A stretch of 64,000 nt of DNA from Jonesia denitrificans DSM 20603. Its GTDB lineage: Bacteria; Actinomycetota; Actinomycetes; Actinomycetales; Cellulomonadaceae. The stretch covers positions 2,604,001-2,668,000 of the forward strand of contig NC_013174.1 of the NCBI RefSeq assembly GCF_000024065.1, written 5' to 3'. Within the stretch, counting starts at the first letter, position 1, and each line of letters opens with the position of its first letter. The position numbers and the translations under genes were made by a program. The notes under the pieces were generated by a model. It saw only the letters and a program-made list of their open reading frames with translations. It made no database searches and was not told the DNA's origin. This document shows positions 17,013 to 25,885 of this stretch, in pieces.

Positions 17013-18899
17013 TCACCCGCGGAGTGACAGGTCCAAGGAGTCGGCACCGTCGTGAGACACCGTCACCGGCACACCCCAATCCTGCTGCGCCAAATGGCAG
17101 GCAGGAAACTCAATGGCAGGGTCATCGTCACAGCTCGCTGCTTGCGCAGTGACATGAAGAACCCCTTGCTCCACATCCGGGTTGATCCGCACCGTTCGAG
17201 TCAGCTCAACCGTGTCACCTGCCCCATCCAGGAGAAGGTTCTCCGGGGTCGCTGACACAGACAACCGCGTCGATGGTCCAAACCTGTCGTCATACTTTTG
17301 CCCCGGCGCAGGAGTGAACACAACCCGCAGATCCACCTGTCCGCCCCGAACAGCTGTGGTTGGGCGTTGGGTACGGTGAGCACCAGTATCCAAGACTTCC
17401 CCTACAAGCGACGCGGGAAGCGCCACACCTGTCAGTTGGTGCGCCGCCGACTCAACCACAACAACAGAAAGCTCACCCCCCTCATGGTGAACAACCATCC
17501 CCGATGGTTCCGCCAACCCAGAGGCCAAAGTGGACACCGTGCGTGTGGCAGGGTCATAGCGCCGCAAGGCCCCGTTATATGTGTCCGCCACGACAAGAGA
17601 GTTGTCAGGCAGGGCCGCTACCGCAAGCGGGTGCTGGAATAGTGCCTGGTCAGCGTCACCGTCACGGTGGCCGAAGTCAAACAGCCCCGCACCGACCGCT
17701 GTGTGGACTGTGTCCGAAGTGTCAATCCATCGCAGCGCAGACGTTTCCGAATCAGCGACCCACACCCGTTCATCAGCGTCAACACCAGTCACGGCAAGCC
17801 CTGAGGGTTGTGCAAACCATGACTGCGCCACCGGCCCGTCAACAAGCCCTTCATTCATGGTGCCGGCAAACCACTGGCACTGACCAGTGCGCGGGTCAAG
17901 CGTCCAGAGCGTATGGTTTCCGGCCATTGCGATGATGACCTGTTTCCGGTGCGCGGACCACACCACATCCCACGGTGAGGTCAGTCGACCCTCATTGTCG
18001 GGGCCTCCCACCATGTACTGGCGGCCATTTCCGGCAAGCGTCCCCACCGCACCCGTGGACAGCGACAGCGAGCGCACACAGTGATTCACCGTGTCAGCAA
18101 CGACAACGTCGTACCCCACCTCAGCGGCCACATCGGGGGGCAGCACAAGAAGCCCGTTGGGTTCATTGAACTGTGCGGTGTGTGCTGGTCCGTCCACCAA
18201 CCCCCGTTCCCCGGCCCCGTAACGGGCTTGTTCTGTCACCCCGTCAGCAGCAACGTGCACGATCTGGTGGTGGCCCGCATCGGCAACCAGGTACCCGCCG
18301 GCAGGTAGGGGCACTGCTTTTGCGGGGAACGACAACATGCCCGCCGTCGTGGGTGGTGGTACGTAGGGGCCGCTCCCGCGGTGCAGTGTTCCGCGTGCGT
18401 CGTGGTCCTCAATGAGTTGAGTGACAATCCGCGCTAACGCGGGTGCATGACCTTCACCGGCCATGTGGGCAACGATGTACCCTTCCGGGTCGATGACAAC
18501 GAGGGTTGGCCAAGCACGGGCGGTGTAGGCCTGCCAGGTGGACAAAGTGGGGTCATCAAGAACGGGGTGAGCCACCCCGTAGCGTTCGACCGCAGCAGCA
18601 AGCGCGTCTGGGTCGGCTTCGTGCACGAATTTTGGTGAGTGCACCCCAATGATGACAAGTTCATCGCGGTGTTGTTCCTCAAGTTCGCGCAGTTCATCAA
18701 GAACGTGCAGACAGTTAATGCAGCAAAACGTCCAAAAATCGAGGATGACGATTTTTCCGCGAAGCTCATCAAGGGTGAGGGTGCGCCCGCCGGTGTTCAG
18801 CCAGTTCCGCCCGGTCAGGGCACTAGCACGGACGCGGGGAAGTGATGTGTGTGGTGTGCTCACCCCACCAGTGAACACTGCTGGGGGCCGCTGACGCAT
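17013..18899 (-). CDS. thioredoxin-like/NHL-repeat protein (NHLRC2-like)
   Basis: A 628-aa two-domain protein. Residues 30-160 form a TlpA/thioredoxin-like domain with the unusual active site WTFCCINCLHV (Cys59, Cys60, Cys63). From about 190 to 500 there are NHL-type beta-propeller blades with repeated GYLVADAGHHQIVHV, DVVVADTVNHCVRS and SLVVADTYNGALRRY segments. The last part is a beta-rich domain. The CCINC active site and the domain order match NHLRC2. There is no signal peptide, so it appears cytoplasmic despite the TlpA resemblance. It is divergent to the LPMO gene with a 199-bp shared upstream region. Confidence 0.88.
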   Translation of the reverse strand: MRQRPPAVFTGGVSTPHTSLPRVRASALTGRNWLNTGGRTLTLDELRGKIVILDFWTFCCINCLHVLDELRELEEQHRDELVIIGVHSPKFVHEADPDALAAAVERYGVAHPVLDDPTLSTWQAYTARAWPTLVVIDPEGYIVAHMAGEGHAPALARIVTQLIEDHDARGTLHRGSGPYVPPPTTAGMLSFPAKAVPLPAGGYLVADAGHHQIVHVAADGVTEQARYGAGERGLVDGPAHTAQFNEPNGLLVLPPDVAAEVGYDVVVADTVNHCVRSLSLSTGAVGTLAGNGRQYMVGGPDNEGRLTSPWDVVWSAHRKQVIIAMAGNHTLWTLDPRTGQCQWFAGTMNEGLVDGPVAQSWFAQPSGLAVTGVDADERVWVADSETSALRWIDTSDTVHTAVGAGLFDFGHRDGDADQALFQHPLAVAALPDNSLVVADTYNGALRRYDPATRTVSTLASGLAEPSGMVVHHEGGELSVVVVESAAHQLTGVALPASLVGEVLDTGAHRTQRPTTAVRGGQVDLRVVFTPAPGQKYDDRFGPSTRLSVSATPENLLLDGAGDTVELTRTVRINPDVEQGVLHVTAQAASCDDDPAIEFPACHLAQQDWGVPVTVSHDGADSLDLSLRG

Positions 18900-18975
18900 C
18901 CTGGCGATGTGATTGTTACGTCACATTGCCCGGTAGCGTCAGGTCGTTGCCTGTTTTTCTCACTGACCGATGCGC

Positions 18976-18987
18976 TGAAACGTTTCA
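18976..18987. promoter_or_regulatory. LacI-type palindrome upstream of the LPMO gene
   Basis: A perfect 12-bp palindrome, TGAAACGTTTCA, with a central CG as in operators of LacI/GalR-family regulators. It lies 111 bp before the LPMO start and 77 bp before the divergent thioredoxin-NHL gene. It fits carbohydrate-dependent control of the secreted oxidase. The binding regulator is not in the immediate neighbourhood. Confidence 0.55.
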
Positions 18988-19098
18988 TTGGGTTCCCGGA
19001 CCGTTGGCGGGCAGGCAGGCTAGCACTGCCCGCCCCACCCAATGGCGTGTGGGATCCGGGACAGTCCGCATTAGTTATCCACGACAGGGGGACGCTCA

Positions 19099-20268
19099 AT
19101 GTCAATTTGGTCTGCTTTTCGAAATCGATGGGCGAAATTCGCCGCTGGAGGGGCCATTGGGTCCCTCCTTGTGTTGGGGTCCGTTGTCACCACGTCAGCT
19201 CCCGCAAGCTCACACGGTGGCATGGTGTACCCGGCAACACGTACCTACAACTGTTACCTTGACGGCCTCGCGGGTGGTGATGCCGCTGGTCAGGGCGGTA
19301 ACATGCTGCCAACGAACCCGATCTGCAAGGAAGCGTTGGATTATTCAAGCTACCCGTTCTATACCTGGTACGGGAACTTGCTGCCGTTAGTTGATGGCCG
19401 CCACCAGGAAACCATCCCAGACGGGAAATTGTGTGGTCCTGGCGCCCAGTTTGACGCATTCAACACCCCGTCAGAGCATTGGCCTACCACTGCGCTTGAG
19501 TCTGGTGACGACATCACTTTCCGGTACGCAGCAACGGTGCCTCACCCTGGATGGTGGTACCAGTACATCACCAAAGAAGGGTGGGACCCTTCACAGCCGT
19601 TGAGTTGGGATGACCTGGAACTGTTTGACGAAGTCCTTGACCCACCGATTGTGCAGGGGTCGACTGGGCCGGAGTACCAGTGGGATGCGCAACTGCCTGA
19701 GCGCAGCGGCCAGCACATCATCTTCTCAATTTGGGAGCGGACGGACTCTCCTGAGTCGTTCTACAACTGCTCCGATGTGGTGTTTGGTGGCGGCGACCCC
19801 ACCGACCCAGGTGAAGAACCCACCGACCCAGGTGAAGAACCCACCGACCCAGGTGAAGAACCCACCGACCCAGGTGAAGAACCCACCGACCCAGGTGAAG
19901 AACCCACCGACCCAGGTGAAGAACCCACCGACCCTGGTACTGGTCCTGATGACCCCCGTGAATGTGCTGTGGCGTTTGAGGTGAACTCGTGGAACTCGGG
20001 GTACACCGCTGAGGTGACCGTGGCCAACAACACGATGGACCAGGTTGATGGTTGGGACCTGGCAGTGACGTTTGCAGGTGATGATTCGGTTCAGCAGTCG
20101 TGGAGTTCGACGGTGAGCCAGTCAGGGAAAACTGCGACCTTCACAAATGCTGCGTGGAACTCAACGATTGCCCACCATGGTGCGGTGTCGTTCGGGTTCT
20201 TGGCGAACGGTGCTCCCTCTGATCCCACTGAGGTCACGTTGAATGGTGAACCGTGTGATCTGTACTAA
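19099..20268 (+). CDS. secreted lytic polysaccharide monooxygenase, AA10 + CBM2
   Basis: Copper enzyme that oxidatively cleaves crystalline polysaccharide outside the cell. The 389-aa precursor has a long signal peptide (1-38) ending APASS before the mature N-terminal His39, which begins HGGMVYPATRTY. The copper-binding histidine brace is His39 with His149 (TVPHPGWWYQY), and IFSIWERTDS near the end of the catalytic domain supplies the axial aromatic. A linker of PTDPGEE heptads follows (about 234-282). A C-terminal CBM2-like module (about 288-389) has two Cys near its ends (ECAVAFE and GEPCDLY) and binding Trp residues. The HGxMxYPxTR opening resembles cellulose-active bacterial AA10 enzymes, so cellulose is the likely substrate; chitin activity is not excluded. 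A GGGG RBS precedes the ATG. Confidence 0.93.
   Translation: MSIWSAFRNRWAKFAAGGAIGSLLVLGSVVTTSAPASSHGGMVYPATRTYNCYLDGLAGGDAAGQGGNMLPTNPICKEALDYSSYPFYTWYGNLLPLVDGRHQETIPDGKLCGPGAQFDAFNTPSEHWPTTALESGDDITFRYAATVPHPGWWYQYITKEGWDPSQPLSWDDLELFDEVLDPPIVQGSTGPEYQWDAQLPERSGQHIIFSIWERTDSPESFYNCSDVVFGGGDPTDPGEEPTDPGEEPTDPGEEPTDPGEEPTDPGEEPTDPGEEPTDPGTGPDDPRECAVAFEVNSWNSGYTAEVTVANNTMDQVDGWDLAVTFAGDDSVQQSWSSTVSQSGKTATFTNAAWNSTIAHHGAVSFGFLANGAPSDPTEVTLNGEPCDLY
19798..19944 (+). repeat. 21-bp tandem repeat encoding the PTDPGEE linker
   Basis: Six consecutive 21-bp units (19798-19923) encode PTDPGEE and appear identical at the nucleotide level. A seventh, diverged unit (19924-19944) encodes PTDPGTG. Identity at silent positions points to recent slippage or unequal exchange, so copy number may vary between strains. 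It forms the flexible linker between the LPMO catalytic and binding domains. Confidence 0.95.
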
Positions 20269-20278
20269 CCACTGACCC

Positions 20279-20314
20279 CGTGCGGGGTGGTGACTCCAGC
20301 TCCCACCCCGCACG
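20279..20314 (+). terminator. hairpin terminator behind the LPMO gene
   Basis: A perfect 12-bp stem, CGTGCGGGGTGG (20279-20290) and CCACCCCGCACG (20303-20314), with a 12-nt loop, 11 nt after the LPMO stop. There is no T-run behind it, as is common in high-GC actinobacteria. Confidence 0.75.
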
Positions 20315-20324
20315 TGACTCACGG

Positions 20325-20352
20325 TGAGGGCCTGCCTTTGGGTGGGCCCTCA
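20325..20352 (-). terminator. second hairpin between convergent genes
   Basis: An 8-bp stem, TGAGGGCC (20325-20332) and GGCCCTCA (20345-20352), lies 13 nt beyond the stop of the convergent CopD-CtaG gene. It probably ends transcription of that minus-strand gene. No T-run follows. Confidence 0.6.
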
Positions 20353-20364
20353 GCGGTGTGTCCG

Positions 20365-22428
20365 CTATGTGCGGGGGTCCTGCCGTGTGGTGGTGTCGTG
20401 TTGTGCGTCGCGATGGGCGATGCGCTGCAGCATGGCGTTATATTCGTCGAGTTCGCTGTCGCCATATTCGTCGACGTGGCGGTCACGGCGGCGGGCGGCG
20501 CGGTCGTCTGTCAGTCCCCACATGATCGCGACGGTCATGGCGAGTGCGACGGTGGGGATTTCTCCGATTCCCCAGGCGATACCCGCCCCGGCTTGTTGGT
20601 CGATGATGGCGGGGTCCCCCCAGGCGCGTCCCATGTTGCCGAACCAGTCTGGGACCAGGAGACGGTCGGATGCCATGAGGCTGACTCCAAAGAATGCGTG
20701 GAACGCCATGGTGGCGAGCAGGAGGAGGAACCGTTGGGGGTAGCCGGGGCGGTTCGGTCCGGGGTCGATTCCCACTAGGGCGTTAACGAAGAAGTACCCC
20801 ACGAGCGTGAAGTGGACGACCATGAGGATGTGGCCGAGGTGGGTAGTGATGGCTAGTTCGAACAGGGGCGTGTAGTAGAAGAGGATCATCGATCCGGCGA
20901 AGTTCACGGCGGCGACCAGGGGGTGGGAGAAGAACCGTCCGTAGCGGGAGTGGACAATCCCAGACACCCATTCGCGTGGTCCTCGTGAGTGGTCTGTTCG
21001 GGCGGGCACCGCTCGCATGAGGAGAGTGATGGGAGCTGCGAGCGCAAGGAAGATGGGGACGACCATGGCCATGAGCATGTGCATGAGCATGTGTGCAGAG
21101 AAGAGGATTTTTCCGTACACAGCTGGCCCGCCGGAGGTGATCCAGAACATGAGGAACATGCCCAGGGTCCAGGACACGGTGCGCAACCAGGGCCAGGTGT
21201 CACCGCGTTTGTGGAGGCGGATGACCCAGCTGAGGTAGACCCACAAACCTGCGGCGCAGGCGACAGCGAAGAGAACGTCAGGGCGCCACTGGGTGAGGTA
21301 GCGCAGGGTGGTGGGTTCGGGGGGCAGCTCAGCACCGGTGAGAAGGTAGGCGGGGCTGGGGTTGGTGGGGGGCGCATCGCCAACTGGTGGTTCTGAGGCG
21401 CCGAGGGCTACGGAGATACCGGAGACGGCACCCATGACAACAAGTTCGGCGGCGGCGAGCCGCCAGAAGAGGACGGGGATGTGGGCGCGGGCGGCGGTCA
21501 TGCGGGAAACTATGCGGGTGCGGTGCACGGCACCGAATCCACCCAGGATGAGGAAGAGAGTCACTTTCACAACGATGAGCACCCCGTAGGTGCTGGTCAG
21601 GGCGGTGAATCCGCCGAGTCTGACAATGGAGTTCACCAGCCCGGACACGGCGACCAGCGCAAAGCACCATCCGGCGATCGTGGAGTAGCGGCGGACTGTT
21701 GTGGCGATCCACTGTTCGCGTTCTGGTCGGCTCAGGTACAGCAGAGCGATCACGGCGAGCGCACCCACCCAGATGGCCACGGCGATGAGGTGGAGGAACA
21801 TCGCGGAGACGGCAAGTTCGTGGTTGTCGGTTCCGGCGGCGTGGCCCATGAGGGAAAGCAGGGTGAGGGGAACGAGCCCAACACCGAGGAGAGCCAGTGC
21901 GACGCGGGGGCCTGGACGCATGAGGAGGGCGGTGGCCATGGTCGCCGCGATGAGGGTGATGGCAAAGTGAGATTGGCCCGAGGGGATTTGGGTGAGGTAG
22001 ACCACCCATTGTTCGCCGAAGGCGGGGTCTGTGAGGGGGGTTCCCACGGTGTTGGCGCCTTGGAAGAGGAGTCGGGCGGTGGCGCTGAGTGTCCACACGA
22101 CTGCGCCCCACCCGGCGATGGTGATGGTGGTGGTGTACAGGTCGGGGGTGGGCGCGCCGGGTCGGGTGCGTCCGGTGTGTCCTGCTCCGGGGATGACGAA
22201 TACGGCCAGGGTCAGTGCCCCCAGGACCACGGCCATACTGAGTTCCGATGCGAGGGTTGCTCCGCCCACTGACCAGCGCACCAGCGGGCCTGGGTCCAGT
22301 AGGGCGCGCGGCGCGTAGGCGGCGGTGTAGGCGCCAGCGGCAACGAACGCGGTGAGGGCTGCGAGGATCGTGGCGGTGAACCCGGCGAGCAGGAGCGGGG
22401 TTGTGCGGGTGGGAGTTGGTGTAACCAC
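20365..22428 (-). CDS. CopD/CtaG fusion: copper import and cytochrome oxidase assembly
   Basis: A 687-aa polytopic membrane protein made of two known modules. The N-terminal half (about 1-330) resembles CopD copper-resistance proteins (AVSAMFLHLIAVAIWVGALAVIALL, SGLVNSIVRLGG). The C-terminal half (about 370-650) resembles CtaG of caa3-type oxidases (YFLVNALVG-like FFVNALVGIDPGP, SAHMLMHMLMAMVVPIFLALAAP, FHAFFGVSLM), with His-rich helices suited to copper handling. The soluble tail is Arg/Asp-rich. Such fusions are known in actinobacteria and probably supply copper to the cytochrome c oxidase or other extracytoplasmic cuproenzymes. The neighbouring LPMO is also a copper enzyme; a functional link is only a thought. 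Confidence 0.88.
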   Translation of the reverse strand: MVTPTPTRTTPLLLAGFTATILAALTAFVAAGAYTAAYAPRALLDPGPLVRWSVGGATLASELSMAVVLGALTLAVFVIPGAGHTGRTRPGAPTPDLYTTTITIAGWGAVVWTLSATARLLFQGANTVGTPLTDPAFGEQWVVYLTQIPSGQSHFAITLIAATMATALLMRPGPRVALALLGVGLVPLTLLSLMGHAAGTDNHELAVSAMFLHLIAVAIWVGALAVIALLYLSRPEREQWIATTVRRYSTIAGWCFALVAVSGLVNSIVRLGGFTALTSTYGVLIVVKVTLFLILGGFGAVHRTRIVSRMTAARAHIPVLFWRLAAAELVVMGAVSGISVALGASEPPVGDAPPTNPSPAYLLTGAELPPEPTTLRYLTQWRPDVLFAVACAAGLWVYLSWVIRLHKRGDTWPWLRTVSWTLGMFLMFWITSGGPAVYGKILFSAHMLMHMLMAMVVPIFLALAAPITLLMRAVPARTDHSRGPREWVSGIVHSRYGRFFSHPLVAAVNFAGSMILFYYTPLFELAITTHLGHILMVVHFTLVGYFFVNALVGIDPGPNRPGYPQRFLLLLATMAFHAFFGVSLMASDRLLVPDWFGNMGRAWGDPAIIDQQAGAGIAWGIGEIPTVALAMTVAIMWGLTDDRAARRRDRHVDEYGDSELDEYNAMLQRIAHRDAQHDTTTRQDPRT

Positions 22429-22554
22429 CCCTTCACTTTAGGCTGTTGGCGGCTCGGTGTCTGGTGTGGTGTCACCATGGGGTGAGGTCTCGCCCCCGGA
22501 TGGTGCATGCGGCTGGCATACTTGGGGGCGGTAGTTATCGGGAAGGGACTGGTT

Positions 22555-23556
22555 GTGTCACGAGGGCAGGGAAACATTAACCCGGACGAGCTTGCGTATG
22601 CGGGCTCGCTCGTCCAACGCATCAACACGGTGTTTGATTCGAAGGTTGTGGGGCAGGAGGAACTGCGGGTTTCTCTTGTGTCTGCGTTGCTTGCTGGGGG
22701 GCACATTCTTCTTGAGTCGGTTCCTGGGTTGGCGAAAACCACGGCGGCGGAAACGTTGGCGGCGTCTGTGGGTGGAACGTTCCACCGGATCCAGTGCACA
22801 CCGGATTTGATGCCGAACGACATTGTGGGCACCCAGATTTATAACTATGGCACTGGGTCGTTTACGACTCAGCTTGGGCCAGTGCACGCCAACGTGGTGT
22901 TGCTTGATGAGATTAACCGGTCCTCGGCGAAGACTCAGTCGGCGATGTTGGAGGCGATGCAGGAGCGTCAGACCACGATTGGTGGGCAGGAGTACCGTCT
23001 GCCGGACCCGTTCATGGTGTTAGCTACGCAGAACCCCATTGAGGAAGAAGGCACGTATGTTCTTCCTGAGGCGCAGATGGACCGCTTCTTAATGAAGCAG
23101 ATTTTGACGTACCCGCAGGCTCCCGATGAGGTGGAGATTTTGTCGCGGGTGGCAACTGGTGCGCAGGATGCCCCGGTGACGACTCCGCCGATCGGGTTGG
23201 ATGAGGTTGTGGTGTTGCAGCGGCTCGTGGACCGCGTGTATGTGGATGATTCCATTAAGCGGTACATTGTGGCGCTCATTAACACCACCCGTGGTGGTGG
23301 CCCCAACCCGATTCAGGGGTTGACGGGCCAGGTGCGGGTGGGGGCGTCGCCGCGTGGGTCGATTGCGTTGATGCGGGTCGCTCAAGCGTTGGCGATCATG
23401 TATGGCCGCGACTATGTCATTCCTGATGACATTCATGCGATTCGCCACCGGGTGCTGCGTCACCGTATTGTGCGCACGTTTGATGCGATTGCCAACAATG
23501 TGCGGGTGGAAGAGCTCATTGACGCCGTGTTCCACGCTGTTCCTGTCCCAGGGTAG
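22555..23556 (+). CDS. MoxR-family AAA+ ATPase
   Basis: Chaperone-like AAA+ protein that works with vWA-domain partners. The 333-aa product has a Walker A variant VPGLAKTT (56-63), Walker B LLDEIN (116-121), sensor 1 LATQNP, and a C-terminal lid with the GASPRGSIALMR segment typical of MoxR. The frame is open to an ATG at 22507, but I prefer GTG at 22555 because GGGAAGG lies 8 nt upstream and the protein then starts near the conserved region. It is the first gene of a MoxR-DUF58-vWA cluster. Confidence 0.9.
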   Translation: MSRGQGNINPDELAYAGSLVQRINTVFDSKVVGQEELRVSLVSALLAGGHILLESVPGLAKTTAAETLAASVGGTFHRIQCTPDLMPNDIVGTQIYNYGTGSFTTQLGPVHANVVLLDEINRSSAKTQSAMLEAMQERQTTIGGQEYRLPDPFMVLATQNPIEEEGTYVLPEAQMDRFLMKQILTYPQAPDEVEILSRVATGAQDAPVTTPPIGLDEVVVLQRLVDRVYVDDSIKRYIVALINTTRGGGPNPIQGLTGQVRVGASPRGSIALMRVAQALAIMYGRDYVIPDDIHAIRHRVLRHRIVRTFDAIANNVRVEELIDAVFHAVPVPG

Positions 23557-23574
23557 TTGGGCTGTGGTGCGCTG

Positions 23575-24471
23575 ATGACCGATATTTCCCGGCTTGCTCA
23601 GGTGCGAGCCCACGTGGATCTTCCGATTTTGAAGCGGGCGGCTGGCCTGCTTGAGGGGTATCACCGGTCCATTTTTAAAGGACACGGCCAGGATTTTGAC
23701 GACTTGTCGTTGTATTCGCCTGGTGACGATGTCTCGGACATTGACTGGAAGTCATCGGCGCGTGCCGGGATCCCTATTATTCGCCGGTTTCAGCAGCAGT
23801 CGAATCTCTCGGTGATTCTTGTTGCGGACACCGGGCGCAACATGGCGGCGATGTCGTCTGGGGGTACCCCCAAAAGTGATGCTGCGGTGTTCCTGGCCAC
23901 GTTGATTGCGTATGTGGCCCGGGATCGCGGCGATCGGGTGGCTCTTGTTGCCGGCGATCATGACCGGTTAATCCACCGCCCACCGCGTGCCTCAACTCAG
24001 GACCTTGAGGTGATGCTCACCCAATTGGATGCCACGTTCTCACCAACTGCTCCTGCCAGTGACCTTGCCGCCATTTTGCGGCGTACTCTCACGTTGTTTC
24101 ACCGGCGGGCCCTGGTTGTCATTGTCACTGATGAGGTGCGCCCTGCACCGGAGCACGAAGAGATTTTGCGGCAATTGCGGGTGCGGCACGAAGTGCTTGT
24201 TCTGCAAATTTCTGATGCGTCCCCGTTTGTCGGTGCGCGCCTGAATAATGGGCAGCAGGTCGCCGATGTGGACCGGCCTCTTCACCTGCCCAGGTTCCTT
24301 GCCCGCCGTTCATCCATTCATGCCGAGGCCGCCCAGTTGGTGCGCCAACGGCGTGCGGACTCGCAACGCATGTTGCAGCGAAACGGCATCGTGTCTGTGG
24401 TCATTGACACCCCCGAAGATGCGATCACTCGCTTCACCCATGCGGTACGCAAACAGCGCCATCTGACCTAG
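23575..24471 (+). CDS. DUF58-domain protein, MoxR partner
   Basis: A 298-aa protein with the DUF58 signature YSPGDDVSDIDWKSSARAG (about 49-67), followed by a vWA-like fold (LVADTGRNMAA; LVVIVTDE). DUF58 proteins are almost always paired with MoxR ATPases and with vWA membrane proteins, as here. No membrane helix is seen in this copy. An upstream TTG at 23557 is in frame, but the ATG at 23575 gives a more usual start. It lies 18 nt behind moxR, so it is cotranscribed. Confidence 0.85.
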   Translation: MTDISRLAQVRAHVDLPILKRAAGLLEGYHRSIFKGHGQDFDDLSLYSPGDDVSDIDWKSSARAGIPIIRRFQQQSNLSVILVADTGRNMAAMSSGGTPKSDAAVFLATLIAYVARDRGDRVALVAGDHDRLIHRPPRASTQDLEVMLTQLDATFSPTAPASDLAAILRRTLTLFHRRALVVIVTDEVRPAPEHEEILRQLRVRHEVLVLQISDASPFVGARLNNGQQVADVDRPLHLPRFLARRSSIHAEAAQLVRQRRADSQRMLQRNGIVSVVIDTPEDAITRFTHAVRKQRHLT

Positions 24472-24606
24472 TTCGACTGACTTCACCCCACCCCACCAGC
24501 AAATTCACCCCCAGTGAACGGGAAGTTCTCCCCAACAAATACTTATGGTGGCTCTACTTCCCACCGATAGGGACTGTGACGGACACGACCTTCACAGGGG
24601 GGCACA

Positions 24607-25761
24607 ATGGTCAAGCACTCCATCCGCCGCACACTCATCGCACTCGCATGTGCACTGGCAACAACCGCAACCACCCTCGCAGCCGCACCGGCTGCGACCA
24701 GCACAACCGCATCGACAGGTGTGACACCCGCCGTCACCACAGCGGTTCAACTCGACGCGCTCTCCCAAGCAATCGTCAACGAAACCAACAAAATTCGCGC
24801 AGCACACGGACTGAAAAAAGTCACTGTCAACACCAAAGCCACCCAAGGCAGCGCACAATGGGCCGGGTTCCTCGCCTCAAAAAACCTGCGCGCGGACATG
24901 TACCACGACCCTCAACTCTTCACCACCACCGCAACCTCAGCAGCCACCCGCGCCGGGGAAAACATTCTCTACACCTCCGGAAGCGCGGACGCCGCCCGTT
25001 TCCTTTCCCTGTGGATGAACTCTCCCGGGCACCGGGCCAACATTTTGCGCCCCGAATGGACCCACATTGGGGTTGCCTGGGACCGCAACTCTGACGGCAC
25101 CTACCTGTACGCCGTCCAACGGTTTGTCGCCTACCCAAGCTCGGCCACCACCCGAACAGCCACCCCACAAAAAACGCGCATCGCCGGGTACAACACGTCA
25201 AAGAAAACCATCACCGTGGGGCAAGCCGCACCCAAAGACGTCGTCGCAGTGTCAGCCCGCAACGGAAAAATCTCGTTGCAACGCAAAACCAACGGGACGT
25301 GGAAAACCGTGCGCACCGTAGCCGTGAAAACCTCCAATGGGAAAGCGGCGATTCTCTACCCCACCCACAAAACCGCAGGAACCTACACCTACCGCATCCG
25401 GTATGGCGGGTCCTCCACCCACAAAGCAGCAGTCTCAGCGACAAAGAAAGTCGTGGTCCGCAAGAAAACCCAAAAAATCACGGGATACAACGCCTCCACT
25501 CGGTCCACCGTGAAAGGGCGAGTCGCCGCACCACGTGACGTGGTTACGATCTCCACGAAACGAACTGTTGCTCTCCAACTGAAAAAAGGGGGCACCTGGA
25601 AGACCGTGAAGAGATTCACACCGAACTCTCGCACCGGCAAGGTGGGGGTCACCTACCCCAAAGTCACCCGCACAGGGACCTACACGTACCGGCTCAAGGT
25701 CGGGTCAACCAAGACCTACAACGCTGTCACCACCCGAGCAAAAACGGTCCGGGTGCGCTAA
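24607..25761 (+). CDS. secreted CAP (SCP/PR-1)-domain protein with two C-terminal Ig-like repeats
   Basis: A 384-aa secreted protein. After a signal peptide (about 1-27, ending in an Ala-rich region) comes a CAP domain (about 50-178) with the conserved features: His in ADMYHDP, Glu in GENILY, and His in the PGHRANIL motif. Two similar repeats of about 95 residues follow (from IAGYNTSKKT and from ITGYNASTRS), each with GTWKTV and GTYTYR segments. They are Lys/Arg-rich and so very basic, which suggests binding to the anionic cell wall. It interrupts the MoxR cluster between DUF58 and the next membrane gene, with 135 bp before it and 124 bp after, so it may have its own promoter. Function unknown. 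Confidence 0.85.
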   Translation: MVKHSIRRTLIALACALATTATTLAAAPAATSTTASTGVTPAVTTAVQLDALSQAIVNETNKIRAAHGLKKVTVNTKATQGSAQWAGFLASKNLRADMYHDPQLFTTTATSAATRAGENILYTSGSADAARFLSLWMNSPGHRANILRPEWTHIGVAWDRNSDGTYLYAVQRFVAYPSSATTRTATPQKTRIAGYNTSKKTITVGQAAPKDVVAVSARNGKISLQRKTNGTWKTVRTVAVKTSNGKAAILYPTHKTAGTYTYRIRYGGSSTHKAAVSATKKVVVRKKTQKITGYNASTRSTVKGRVAAPRDVVTISTKRTVALQLKKGGTWKTVKRFTPNSRTGKVGVTYPKVTRTGTYTYRLKVGSTKTYNAVTTRAKTVRVR

Positions 25762-25885
25762 CGACCACCTGTTCCAGGTCCACCCGGTAGGACAACCCAT
25801 ACCGCATCACCCAGTGCCGCAAAGTAGCATGGACCAGTGCCCCCTGGGGCACCACGCCCATGCCCGCTAAGCGACGAGGACCCAC

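Noticed and set aside
19798-19944. The 21-bp units taken as a CRISPR array
   Set aside because: There are no spacers between units, the units are contiguous in frame, and no cas gene is present.
19761-20033. A minus-strand frame with repeated GSSPGSV and a shifted plus-strand frame with repeated PPTQVKN across the LPMO linker
   Set aside because: Both are shadows of the 21-bp coding repeat in other frames; only the LPMO frame makes domains on both sides.
21481-22272. Plus-strand 263-codon frame opposite the CopD-CtaG gene
   Set aside because: It is rich in Gly, Glu and His with no recognisable fold and is antisense to a clear membrane protein.
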